Origin: Obelidium mucronatum
Taxonomy: Eukaryota > Chytridiomycota > Chytridiomycetes > Chytridiales > Chytriomycetaceae
Length of the DNA: 64,000 nt
NCBI GenBank assembly: GCA_025765595.1
Contig: JAIVFH010000047.1
Location: 132,501 to 196,500, forward strand
Reading direction: 5' to 3'
Each line of letters starts with the position of its first letter. Position 1 is the first letter of the stretch. The notes under the pieces were generated by a model. It searched no databases, was not told the origin of the DNA, and saw only the letters and a list, made by a program, of their open reading frames with translations. Shown here piece by piece: positions 21,869-34,500 of this stretch. The position numbers and the translations under genes are program-made.

Positions 21869-24610
21869 TCAATAGTCTTCTTCAAAATACCCTTCATCTC
21901 CCCGACTTGCTTCCGAGTCCAACGTCACACTTTTGGAATCAGACTCGCTTCCCCCAACAGACATTTCATGCACAGAAACAACCTGCGCGGAATAAGGCAC
22001 GGTTCCATCCTCTGTCCATTCCTGTTGCCCTTGCCCAAACCCTTTCGCACTTGCCACAACCTGCTCCATCGTCAACGCGGCCAACGAAGACGTCCGCAGC
22101 TGCGGCTTCGCAGAAACATTATAATCCAGCTTATCAGTAACCATATGAACCAACTGCGCATGACACTGCGGCAGGACAAAATAAAACAAGGCCACATAGG
22201 GAATCAAACACCACTCCACAAAATTAAGCGCATAGCGAGGCGAGCTCAGCTGTGGACGTCTTCCTAACGGATACACTTGCAAGTGTTCATGTTTCCTTGT
22301 AAACCGTAACCCATGTTTGGCCATTGTAGCCAATCCAACAAGTCGATTGTTGGCCACAGTCGCGGCATTGTCCATTGAAAACTTGTCAAACTTGGTTTGC
22401 GATTGTATGGATTTGGAAGGGAGGGTTTGTAACGCCCATCGCTCGAAACCCGCGAATTTGTAGTACTTTTCGTAAAAGGAGGCGGAGAGAAAGTTGCAAA
22501 TCACGCAACAAAAAATAATGAACCCAGAAAACATGTCAAATGTGATTGGAAGTTTTTCAAGTAGTAGTAGTGGTGGTGGTAAAGTAATGGTAGGTTTGGG
22601 AGTAGGGCCTATGGGTGCCAGCATGACAGGAGGCGGCGACGAGATTTGCGACAAGATTGTACGCACGAGTCCCAATATGGCAAAATGGCCCATCAAGCAG
22701 TGCGTTTCAAGCGTTCTGTGGAAAAGACACCGTAACTGGCGGGCCTCAAATCCGTGAGAATGTGGTGCCACCTCTTCCTTGTCCTCCTTTGTCACACCCG
22801 CGTTTTTCATCAGAATCACTGCATCGTACCCAGGTGCAAACAACGCATATATTGTCCGCTTCATAATATACCCTGTATCTAAAGACCCCCACAAGTGCCG
22901 CTTGGCCTGATCATATCGTGCCAGCAGACCCAACGCAAACTTTGCCACGGGAGACACAGTGCCAGAACAGCTGGCTTCAATATTACAGCAAGATACAGCA
23001 GAGTAAATTGGCTTCATAATCAATTTTCCAGAAGTTGAAAAGAAGCACTTCAAGTACATGTGCAAATCTTCTCCAATAGATTCTGGCCCAGAATCCCAAA
23101 AGTTGACAGCAATGGCGAGGTCCATAGAAATAGAATAGGCAGAGCATGGAAATTTGACAGGAGAACTGGAATACATGTTCGACATGACCCCCAATGACCA
23201 GTAAGTGTCACAAGTTCTCACAAAAAATGGAACTTGATCTGAATTCCTGTTTTTTTTTCCCACATGAATATAATATAACACATTAGCTGGTGTTAAAAAA
23301 TTGTGAAAATCCAACTTCTACGGACCTGTCAAACACTGTTGAAGGCATAAACATCATAATCTTCCGTTGGGAAGGAGAAGCTGTAGCGTAGTGGCAAGCG
23401 ACAGCCGCAAAGTAGTCCTCAGCAAATATAGAATCCGCATCAAGAATAGTTATAATTTCATGGTCATGGCGGCTAGCGTTGTAGGGAATATCTTGCGGTT
23501 CAAAACCAACACAAGTTACACCGTAAATACTCTCTGCATAAGACTCAGCAGCAGCCGCCGCGGATGCTGCTGCCGACGCGGCACTATATTTTGCCATTTC
23601 TTTTGACGCATAAGACACGTTGGAAGATTTCCCCCGAATTTCACCAGGTGCATTTTTGGGATGCACAGTAAATGTGACATCGAAAAAGCAGTCGGAATAC
23701 ATTTTCATGAGCATTTTCGCCTTTTCAACACACCCTTGTTCAGTCTCTTCCATCGCTAAACACACCTATTAGATACCAAAATATTCTGTAGTTAGACTAC
23801 TTATTGGCATATCAAAAAAAAAGCCAATGTACCCTGTACTGCGTCAAAGCTCGGCGGTGACTAGCCAGGACATCGAGGGTCTCACACAATGTATCCACAT
23901 CTTCCGAGAAATTCGGGATAATCAAGACATGGAGAATATGATCATACGGCATGTCATGCGCCAAATCCTCTCCAGATGTTGTTCCAGTAATACGGAGGTA
24001 TTCACCCAGCCAATCTGTTGTGGCTTGCTTGATTGATTCCTTGTATGCAAATTGAATTCTGTAAAAAGATAAAAAGAATAGCAGCCCTGGTTAGTCAACT
24101 ACTTCCAAAAGAAATGGTGGTTGTTTTTTTAATTACCCGTAGAGAGTACGAAGATTATTGACGAGAAACAACACATTAAGCACACCTAAATACGTGTAAT
24201 AAAATGTAGGACACGACGTCTTTGACAGGAAACGATAATGATTTTTAAGTATAGATCCCTTATTTGAAATGGGTGAGATTGCATACCGGTCCAAAGATGG
24301 CCAACACAAAAATCGCGATTAGCCACAGTCCTGGAACTCTCTGTAAAATAACTCTCCATGGTATCTTGACGACAATACGCGCAGCAAGAGAGTTTAAATT
24401 TTCATTCACGTGTACTCCTGGTGCGTATCCAAGAGAATCCATAGTTGAAGTGAACGAGTGTGTAGGATGTTTATATGAGTGACTGCAGCTGTTTCCCATG
24501 TTAATTGACGCTAAATGCACTGATGCGGGTGCGGCTGCATAGGGAACTTTGTCATGGTCGGATGGGGGCAAGCTGTCAAATGACGCGAGGGCTGATTTAA
24601 AGGTCTCCAT
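21869..24610 (-). CDS. Membrane-bound family 2 glycosyltransferase
   Basis: ATG at 24610 (METFKSALASFDS). The N-terminal exon is hydrophilic and ends in a membrane segment (VPGLWLIAIFVLAIFGPV). Following exons give the GT-A core: HILIIPNFSEDVDTLCETLD (nucleotide-binding strand), ITILDADSIF (DxD-type motif), an acidic SIGEDLHMYLKCFF block and QAKRHLWGSLDTGY, which occupies the place of the QxxRW motif of processive GT2 enzymes. Several membrane helices and a hydrophilic, acidic C-terminus ending GDEGYFEEDY follow. The acceptor is unknown; it is not a canonical chitin synthase because QRRRW is absent. An Ala/Ser-rich insert (SAASAAASAAAAAE) interrupts the core before the DxD. Confidence 0.75.
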
Positions 24611-24825
24611 CACCGCGGTATAGAGGACTTGATTATTGTTATATCTGCAGTGTATTATTCTATGTTGGTCTATGCGGATGATCTGAAAGTGGACGCGTCG
24701 GATGAGGTGCACGTTGTTCGAATAGTTGTTTGTTTGCCAAAAATTTCAAATCCCGCCACACATAACTTGTACAGATTTATTCAACTTTAACTTGCAGAAA
24801 CAAAAAAATACTAGATGGGATATCC

Positions 24826-26760
24826 TTAGGCAGACATCAACTCACAGTTGTAAGAACAGAAGTTTTTGCCTGCTGCCTTCCTGTTCTGACAACTCGCTCT
24901 GTTGCACTTGTTCCCATTCGATGATCCTGATGAGGAACCAGATCCGGACCCAGACCCCGATCCAGTTCCAGTGCTTCCACTCCCGCCACTTGAGCCACGC
25001 TCTTGAGCTGCTACCAGCTTAAGCAAAGGTTGTCTCACAGTCTCCTCAAAGTTCGCTTTGGCTCGTTCATAAACACGTCCACTCACATCACCTTCCACTC
25101 GAATACCCTCCAATGCTGCCTTGCATTCGTCATTCAATTCCTTGGTGGTGCGAATGAGGCCAGCTTCAAAAGACATTTTCAAAATGGTCTTGCTGTCAAG
25201 AATTTTCTCTCGCATTTGTTGATAGAGTTGGTTTTCGTAACCTTCAAGAATTTCCGACTCAATCACACGCATTTCAGCCTGCACATCCAAAAACAAAACA
25301 AAAAATTAAACATCCCGCTTTGCATGACAAATTGCAACAAACCTCCAATGCATTCAAAAGAGGAGTACCCCGAGGGCTTGTCGAAAGAACCTTTCCAGCG
25401 GACATCAACTCATCATTTCTCGCCACGGCTTGCTCCCTTCCTGTCACTGGACTTCCCGTGAATGACAAATGCGTGAGCAATCGGTTACGGTACGAATCTA
25501 ATGCAGCGTTGTAAGCAGCCTGCATATTCTCGTCTGTTGGGCTCGTTGTCGCAACAGCAGCCTTTGCAGGGGCGACTGCAGGCCTGAAAGATCCAGAAGA
25601 GGAGGAGGACCCAGAGGACGATGACGCGGCGGAAGCTGCAGCGTTTCGTTTCGTTTGTTCGCGAACAACACCAACAGCCTTATAGAAATTGCTGGTTTTT
25701 GCTCTGTTCATATTGTTGCGAGCACCCTTCTGCAATGGTTCATCTTCTTCATCATCGTTCGCCTTGCTGCTACTACTACTGGACGAGACGTTACCCATTG
25801 CATAAGCGGCAACGGGAGTACCCGACTTCAGCGCTTTGAGTCTCTCAATCTCTTCCTTCAGCTTCTCGTTTTCCGCACGCTCTTTGGCAAACTTCAGCTC
25901 CGCCTCCAATCGAATCTTTTCAGCCTTAATTTCAGCTTCTTTTCTCAAGCGTTCAACCTCAGCTTGGCGATTCATCTCTTCAAGCTGTTTTTGAGCAGCA
26001 ATTTTAGACGCTTCGTGCTCCTTCGCTAGACGCAACTGCTCCAATTCGAGTTCCAATTTGCGCAGTTGTTCTTGTTCCTCCATTTCTTTCTTCCCGAGCT
26101 CCAACTGTCTCCGAGCCTCTTCAGTTTTCTTTTTCAAAGCCTCGATTCTCTCATCTTCGGCACGACGCTTCTCTTCTTCCACGCGTCTGGCTTCCTCCAG
26201 TCTTAATCTCTCTTCTTCAATTCGGCGAGCCTCTGCTTCCGCTTTCAGCCGCTCCTCCTCTTCAATTCTCAAGCGCTCCTGCTCTGCTCTGCGAGCTTCT
26301 TCTTCCTGCCGTAATCTTTCGGCCTCCTCCGCCATCTGTCTTTCCATCTCCAACTTGGCTCTTTCAGCTTCCTGGATAGCTTGCATTTCCGCCTCCAACT
26401 TGCGTCTTTCCTCCAAAACTTTATCCATTTCAGCCTGCTTCGCCTTTTCAACCTTCAATTTCTCTGCCGCAATCGCATCGTCGCGCGCCTTTTGCGCTTC
26501 CGCTTCGATTTGACGCTGGCGGTTTCGCTCTTCTTCACGCATTTGCTCAGCTTCACGGTAAAGCTTGGCACGCTCTTCCTTGATTCGCTCGAGTTCTTCT
26601 TTATGCATTTGCACGCGCTGGTCTTCTGCATTGCTGCCTGGAGCAGAAACGTTTTGCATTTTATAGGATTGCTGTTGCTGCTGCTGGGTGGGTTGAGGTG
26701 GAAACCCTCCTCCATTCATGGCCTCCGCCTACAAATAAAGTTTTTTTTAATTTTTTCATC

Positions 26761-26811
<51 letters not shown>

Positions 26812-28503
26812 ATGTTCATGAAACCAACCGATTTTCTTTGAACGACACCACCAAAAACCCCACCAATGGCTGCAACTGTGGGGGAAATATGGTGGTCTCC
26901 TGGTGTTGGTGATGCACCGGAAGGAAAGTAGCCAGGGAGTTGATGTCCATCGTCACGGACAGCATCGCGACCAGCCTCGGCTTTCTTCAATCTCGCTTCT
27001 AACGTGTCTCCGCCAAAGTTGGCGATCGAGGCAGCATGCTGTGGGGCAAGATGGCCACCAAAGGAAGAATCGCCAGGCTGTATGTGATTGCTTGGAAGCG
27101 AAGAAAAGTGGGTTGGTGGACGCGGCAGGTTTCCCGCTGGAGGAGGGGCATTGAACATAAGAGGGCGGTTTGGTGGTGCGCCACCAAAGAAACCACCAGG
27201 AGGAGGACTAGTGAATTGATGTGGAGGCGGAGCGAATTGTGGTCCGGGAGGAAAGAAGCCCATTGGTTGAGGTGGTGGCTGATGACCAGCTGGTGGAACC
27301 AGTAAAACTTGAACTTCATTGGCAGTTCCATCGGTTGGTTTGCTTTCGTCAAAGTCATCATAATCAACCGCAATATCGATTTCTTGAGATGCAGGCAAAA
27401 AGTTCAAAGGAGTTGTGGCCAAAAACTCAACAATTGGATTGCCACCTTGCCAAGAACACAGTGATTAAATGACGGCAAAAACAAACAAACCAAATTGAAC
27501 TCAAACCTTGTGGGGGAGGAGGGAATACAGCAACAATACGGATTTCGTAGTCTACGTCGATTGGACCCAAGTACATGGACGGTGCCAAGTATGGAATTGG
27601 GGACAGCTTTACAGTAAAGTTGCTCACCGAGTTGGCAGGAACTGGGGGTAAAGGGTAAGTCGCAACAACGCTTTCGTAGAATTGAACGTCGGCCGCTTCT
27701 GCGGGTCTTTCCTCGGCAGTCGATGAGTAGGACACTTTTGGCAAGTTGATTTTCTGGAGGATTTCCACCAAGACAGTTGGCACTTCGGACTTGAACGGCG
27801 ACTTGAAGGAGTAAAAAAGAGTGGCAGGACGCTCGGCATGCCATTGGCTTCTGCGAGCACGCGCAGTGACGGAGATGCCGAGCGGCGATCTAAAACAACA
27901 GTGTACGGGTGGGTATCAATCAATCAATGCAGCTGGATCACGTGCATTACCTGTCCTGCATGAGCAGCGGCGACAGCAGGGCGGCGTTGAGCGACTCCTG
28001 GATGACCGTGATGGGCTGCTCGTGCGTGATGGGCGTGTCGCGCGACGGGAAGCTGCAGCGCAGAGCGTACGTGATTGCAAAGTCGGCGTGGACGCCGTTC
28101 TGGTCGGCGGCGGCGCGCGGCACCGACGGGAAGCAGTCGTTGGGCACGTCGACGTGCACGATGTACGAGTGCGTGCCCTGGTCGAACGTCTGCGCGGGTG
28201 TCGGGTTACGCTTCTATGTGCTGCCGCCTATACGCTACGCACCTTCTGCCGCCCGCCCTCCTTGAACGGCGCAAGCGTGCGCGCAACGGACCACACCTCC
28301 TCGCGCGCTACGATTCCCACGCTTGTCGTGCACGAGGCAAGGCACACGAGCTCCAGCTTCAGGTCATCCTCCGCCTTGATACCCTTGACGGCAGCAACAC
28401 GGAATTCAACCCAACACTTGAGAACATCGCCTGCCTTGATCGTCGACGGCAGCTGGCTGAGCACAAACTGCCCATACTTGCTGGGCTGCGGCGGTGCGGA
28501 CAT
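24826..28503 (-). CDS. Arrestin-fold / coiled-coil / Cys-cluster fusion protein
   Basis: Six or so exons, about 1,130 residues; ATG at 28503 (MSAPPQPSKYGQFVLSQLPS). Residues 1-330 read as an arrestin-like beta-sandwich pair: KAGDVLKCWVEFRV, HSYIVHVDVPNDCFPSVP and TYALRCSF in the N-lobe, then LPPVPANSVSNFTVKLSPIP and VDYEIRIVAVFPPPP. A Pro/Gly-rich linker (PPGPQFAPPPHQF) leads to about 300 residues of highly charged coiled coil (about 25830-26640) and a Ser-rich region. A helical domain (EMRVIESEILEGYENQLYQQ) and a Gly/Ser spacer end in CNRASCQNRKAAGKNFCSYN followed by C, a four-Cys cluster with CxxxxC and CxxxC spacing that may bind zinc. Frame and splice signals join all parts, so they appear to be one gene. 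Possible role in endocytic sorting is inference. It starts 59 bp after the midasin stop. Confidence 0.7.
26763..26807. repeat. Poly(A) tract in intron
   Basis: About 45 consecutive A on the plus strand (T in the transcript) in the intron between the linker exon and the coiled-coil exon of the arrestin-like gene. Confidence 0.9.
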
Positions 28504-28562
28504 TGATGTGCAGCAATTAAAAAACGAATAAAAATAATATTATTTATGTCGAGGTACAACTC

Positions 28563-31500
28563 TTAAAGCGAAACAAACATGAAATACTGTCTCAATGTGT
28601 CAGACAACACTTCCGGCAAATCCTCAATCCGGTTTAGAACTACATAAAAGTCGAACGGAAATGTATCCATATACCGCGTCATTTGAAGACCAGCTGAAGT
28701 ATATGTTACATTTGTCATGCGAAGGATCGAATCCCTGTCCCCACGTTTATCCAAAATCACAAATACGACCATGATTCGTGCATTCGCTGCTTGCCTGACA
28801 AGAGCCCGAACTGCTGCGTGGTCCTCCAAAATACCATCGGAAATAATAATTTGCAGTTGCCAGAGCTCTGCACTACCCTGGCTCGATTGCCTGGCAGTTT
28901 TCATGATATCCATTGTCGTTTCCATCATTTTTCGAACATGCGTCCCACTAGCGTTTGATTATTAATATCACAAAAACGAATAAGTCAAAAAAATAACGAA
29001 AAAAAACTCACTCTTGATTAAACGTGAAATCATGAATAACCTCTGCACCAGCTTCATCAGAAAATGGCTTGTCAAATGGATGTAGCAATCGAACACTCTC
29101 CCCAAAGGAAACCACGGAAATTTCTCCCACTTCCAATTGAGTCAAGGCCTTCGAAATTAAAGACAACGACTCAAAAGCAAGTTCTATTGATTTAGATTCC
29201 GCCATCGATTTGGAGTCATCAATTGATATCATGATTTGGTATGTTCGTTTCGACGGTCGCGTTCTCCGCAACCAAATCTTGTCCTTCTTAAACTGACTTG
29301 CAATATAAGCAATCACTTTGCGCATATTCAAACGCTTTCCGGCGCGGTAGTCTCCCTTCAACTTTGTAGCTAACGTTGGCTCAAGAATCAATCGCAGGGA
29401 TTCACACAAGGCAAATGACAATTCACGGGTCAGCGACGAATAAGCTCTCCAAAGAGTTCGAGCCTCAGAAAAGTCTCTACCCGTCTTTCGCCACTCTTCT
29501 GTGGAGGCTTGAAGCTGCAGTCTGAGCTCCTGCATTGCTGCTTCGTCCAGAGGTTCCAAATCATAGTCGTCGTCCATATTTGCGTCAGCAGACTCATGGA
29601 ACTTGTTCACGTCTGGTTCGGATGGATCTTGATCTATTTGATCTTGATCTTTGGAGTCCCGTTTGTCATCATCTCCTTCCTCCTCTTCAGCATTCTTTTC
29701 ATCCTTGTCGGAGATTTTACCAAACTTGGGGCCATTCTTGACCTGTCCTTGATTATCCGATTTGCTTTCCTCTTCTTTATCGGTGGAATTGCTGGGAGGC
29801 TCATTCTTGGATCCTTCATCCACAGCTTCTTCCTCCTCTGGCTCATCAACATCCATCGAATCATCATCCTTCTTTTCTTCAGCCAAAGCTTTTTGATCCA
29901 TTTGATTCATCTGCTCTGTGTTGGCAGAGTGGAGAACTTGGGCGTCAAACGATGACTCGTCATTTTCAACAAATTCAAAGTCTTGAGCTTCGCCGTCTTC
30001 CATTTCAGTTTCATCCTTCTGAACTGCATCAGGTTGGGGCTTTTCTTCTTGTACCTCCTTGTCAAACAAGTTTTTGAATCTGTTGATCCATTTTTTGGTT
30101 GCATCTCCCAAGCTTCGGTGAGGGTTGAAGTCAGAGTCTTGGTTCTTTTGGTGTTCGCTGTCGTTTTGGTCCTTTGATTCACGTTCGTTGGCAACATCAT
30201 TCTGACCTCCATCACGTTTCTGGCTATCTTGACCAGAGTCGGCGGTGGCATTGGCATCATTCGAATCATCGTGTTGATCATTATCGTTCTCCGCGGCAGC
30301 ATTGACAACTTTGTCTTTCGTTGTTTGAGTATCTGCGTTGCCCAGGTTCTTATCACGAGCATTGGTTTCAGGCTTGTCAGCACTGTCTTCTTCGGCTTCT
30401 TTCTCGTCATCAGGTTCCGTATTCAAGACTTCATCGTTTTCCTTCGGTAATTGATCAGGAACTGGTTCGTCTCCTGAAGCTGGCTCCACATCTTCTTGCT
30501 CTGCCATTTCTTCGTCCTCAGCATTTTCATCAAGACGATCCATTTGCGCCTCAGATTCTTCGGTTGGGAACTTTTCCTCTTCCATGTCATCCACATCCTT
30601 GTCATCGCCTATTGGACTGTCTGGTCGATCATCCTTATCTACATTCATGTCATCGACAGCATCGTCTTCCTTTCCACCACCATTATCATCATCTAAATTC
30701 AAGTCTTCTGGAAGATCCATGTTATCATCTTCATCCCCTTTTTCTTGGCTGTCATCATCTTCAATGGACGAGGTTGGTTTCACACCATTGTTGTCTTCAT
30801 ATTGGTTATCCATATCGTTGATATGATCGTCTTCCGGCATTTTGTCTGGTTCGTCACCATCATCCTCTTCATCGTCACCATCATCATCGCCAGCATCTTC
30901 AGCTGCGTCGTCCTTCTTATTTTCAGGAGGAGGTTCATTGCCGGGTTTGCTTTCATCTTCTTTGGCAACAAGATCCATGTCTCCAGGCTTGCTCTCTGCC
31001 TTGGAATCACGCTCCGTTTTAGCATCTTGGTCCTGTTTTTCATCTTCACCATCCCACAATTTTTCATCAACAACATCTGCCAAATCACGGTCTAAATCAC
31101 CCATCTGTTCTTCATCCATTTCTCGCTCCTGTTTATCATCCCCTTCTTCCTCATCTTCTCCATTGTCACTGACATCCTCAAGAGCACCATCGAAATCGCC
31201 ATCCATTTCAACACCATCCTTCTCTTCTTTCATTTTTTTCTCTGGCTTTGGTGTATCCTTGGAGTCATTCTTCAACCCTTCAACTTGACTTTCATCCTCA
31301 ATTTCATTACTAACGTCCTTGGTCCCTTCACCTTCACCGATCCCAGTACCAGTTCCTTCTTCTTCTTGTTGATTTGAGTCATCTTCCTCATCATCAGACT
31401 TGGGGATACAGAAGCCCTTCTTGAACAAAATACCAAAAGAGTTGGAAAGGACATACGTCAATTTGACAATGGAGCGATGGAATCCCAGGAATTCATACAC

Positions 31501-34500
31501 TTTGAACTGATAAATCAAAAGATACTGACGAATCAAAGGATACACTTGACCCAACAGACGGGAGCAAGTCAACACCTCCGATTCAGCAACAAGGGAGATG
31601 TCATGCAATATGGTTTCGACGGAATGGACAAGATTCGCAAGTCGCGGCTCTTGGAACATTTTGGTGAATGCCACACTGGATTTGAGAATATTTCCCTTTT
31701 CCAGGCCAAATTCGTCAATTTCAACTTCTTCGGAAATTGGATCGTGAGGATGCTTGGTATCAAGATTGCTCTCCTTAGGGCGCAGGTCTTGGAAGGCGAT
31801 GAGAATTGAATCAACCAATTCATCGCATTTCTTGGAAATGTCGGTCGATTGTGTGGAAACTGCGGTTTCGGATGGGGTGGCATCTGACGACAGAGCAGAA
31901 CAGAGAGCACTGATCCGAGTACAAACGTTTTCAAACAACCAAGAAATGGATTGGAATTGAAGAGAAAACTGCTGAATGTCAGTCAATACTTTTGAAAGTG
32001 CACCAAATGCTCCGTCAAGCGCCTTTTGGATTTCGGCAGTCACCAAAAATGGAATGGCAGCACCATTGGACTTCGAATAGTAAGTTGCAAAAACATTATT
32101 GACGGTGATGCGAAATGGCGCCAGGTACGTCTGAATAGCCCCGACAGCAACAATAGCATCCCGGGACAGGGCATTGGCCTTGGAGACACAGTCCATTACA
32201 ATCAAGGATTGAGTAAGGAAAGCGTCAGTTTCGTCCAATGCTCGCTTATGGGCCTCAATCACGCCGACAGTTACAGCGTACCGCGCCTTCAAGGGAGTAT
32301 ATTGCCCTTTATCCCTACCAGTCAGCTGACGATAGCATCGGCTTGCACATTCTATCGCAGGTGCAGAAACATGGCTGATTGCGCTTGCCAAAATACTCCT
32401 CTGATCAATAATCATATGAAGAAGATCTTCCAAGAAACTGACACTCTTAGACATTTCACGATCGGACAGGTCTTTGTTGTAAGAGATGGCAGCTTCACGA
32501 ACACCAGACATGCGAGTCAAAATTTTGAAGTAGTAATCATCTGCTTGCTTGAACATTGTTGAACTCGTGCTGTTCATACTGGGATCCATTCCATCCAGCT
32601 TGAAAGTCGTGACCAAAGAGCTGGTCACATCAAGTTCTGAACGACTGAACAAATAGGTCGGATTTTGATTGTTGCTGTGTCTGACAGAGCTGTTGGGGGA
32701 AAGACCAAGGTATTCAAGGTACTTGAGAAGATCCACCAGTGCCTTTTTGCGAATCATACGTTGACCTTTAACAACAGCACCCTCTTCAGGGGGTTGCTGG
32801 AAAGCATGAATTCGGTCAATGACCGTAGAAATCAAATCTTCGACTCCTGTTTTGGTGTCATCGTTCCGAGAATCTAGTTGAAAAAAGTATTAAGTTGAAT
32901 TCGAAGCCCCCACATCTTTAAGAGCGAACCTGTAACAAGAGCACGTGATAAAGCACGCATTCTGGTCAGATATTTGGTGATATCTCTTTGCCCCGTTGAA
33001 ACAAAAGAAATCTCATCTCCAATGATTAATGAACTTTCAGTTGGTGAGTACAGATTGAGGCCGGCGGGCTTCTTCGACTTGATATTTCCACCCTCCAAGA
33101 TAACTTCCTGAGTATAGGATGCGATTACATCTTTCACAGGAAGACTAAGGATTTCACGATACTTCTTGACGAATTTGTGAAGGTGGTAGTGCGACTTCTT
33201 GGAACTCTCCTTCAAAGCGTACACATTGACATCTTTCCATGTGGCAATACGAACATAGCCATCCAGCTCTTTGACAATCGGTTTACGTTGAGCATCCAAG
33301 TGGGATTTGATATAATCACAGAACTGAGAATAGTATCTGTGGATATTCCACAAAATATTCATCATACTCTCAATCGATTTAGGGTATTGAGCTTCTTTTT
33401 TGATGGCGGCAAGATGTTTGTGAAACGAAATCAGCAAGTTCAAACGTCCATGGAATTCACCAAGAGTGGAAGAAAGAATCAGTTGGTCAAACGTGGCGAC
33501 CAGGTCTGCTGCTGACGCCTCTCCTCGAGAATCGTCATTCGCCTTGTTTTAACACCATCAGATAATGAAGAGAAAATAAAAATAATAACACCCACATAAG
33601 CAAGAGCAGGGCCAATCAAAGACCTAAACAGGTGAAACCACAACTTGGACGATTTCATATCGGCAAGTCTGTCTTCATTCTTGAGCAGGTTTTTCCAAGA
33701 CTGAAGCTCCAACTTTCTCCACCGAACAATAAGGTTGGTCATTTGCTCCAAGTGATCCTTCAGAGACACGGCCGAACTGGCATATGTCTCCCATTCGTGA
33801 CACTTTTGAAACAACAACTCCACGCCCGTTAGCAACTTCATAATAGGCGATGTAATGGAGAATGAAGCAAGGCGATTGTTCATAACGCGTATGTTCAGTA
33901 AAATAGCATTTTCAGGCCATTCATCCAGCAGTTTTCCAACAACTGCATCCAGTGTCTGCAGCATTGACTGCAGTCTCTGGGCTTCCGTAATATTGTGGTC
34001 TCTATAGAAGTCAAAGTTTTCTGACATTTTCACATCCTCGTCAATAGCTGTCAAAGAGTCTAGCCGCTGTTGAGCAACAACAATCTTTCCAGCACGGCAG
34101 CTTATTTCATATTTAAAGTCCAAAGGATTGATAGTAGTGTCGAATACTTTGGCAGATGCCTCAAAAGTGTTCATATAAACTCTCTGGTAAGAAGATCGAA
34201 GTTGGTCGTTGGAGGGCGACACTGATGTGGCACGAAACAAGTGTTCATGCATTTCTCGCACTTCTAAAGCAACCGAGTCCTCCAAAGTGACGGGTTCTTT
34301 TGGGGTTTCTGCTGTGACGGAACTTGCAAGTGGGGGCAGGGTCTTGATATGAGGATCATCATCATCTTGGATCTCCTCAAACTGGTCATAGAAGTCGGGA
34401 AATATTTCAAGAAGATCCGCTTCCTCGATTTCCTCTTCAGTCAGAACTTCATGAGTACGCTCTTTGAACTTGTACAATTCATCTTTAGCTTTTTCATGTT

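Noticed and set aside
26058..26513. Plus-strand Ser/Arg-rich frame within the arrestin-like gene
   Set aside because: It is the antisense shadow of the Glu/Arg coiled coil.
26763..26807. Poly(A) tract as the tail of a retrotransposed element
   Set aside because: No target-site duplication or element body was seen; it lies in a spliced intron and similar tracts occur in several other introns.
30842..31288. Long plus-strand Ser/Ile/Val-rich open frames opposite the acidic region of midasin (also 29509-29955 and 30745-31095)
   Set aside because: They mirror Asp/Glu codons on the coding strand (GAT/GAA give ATC/TTC), have no domain and no splice logic.
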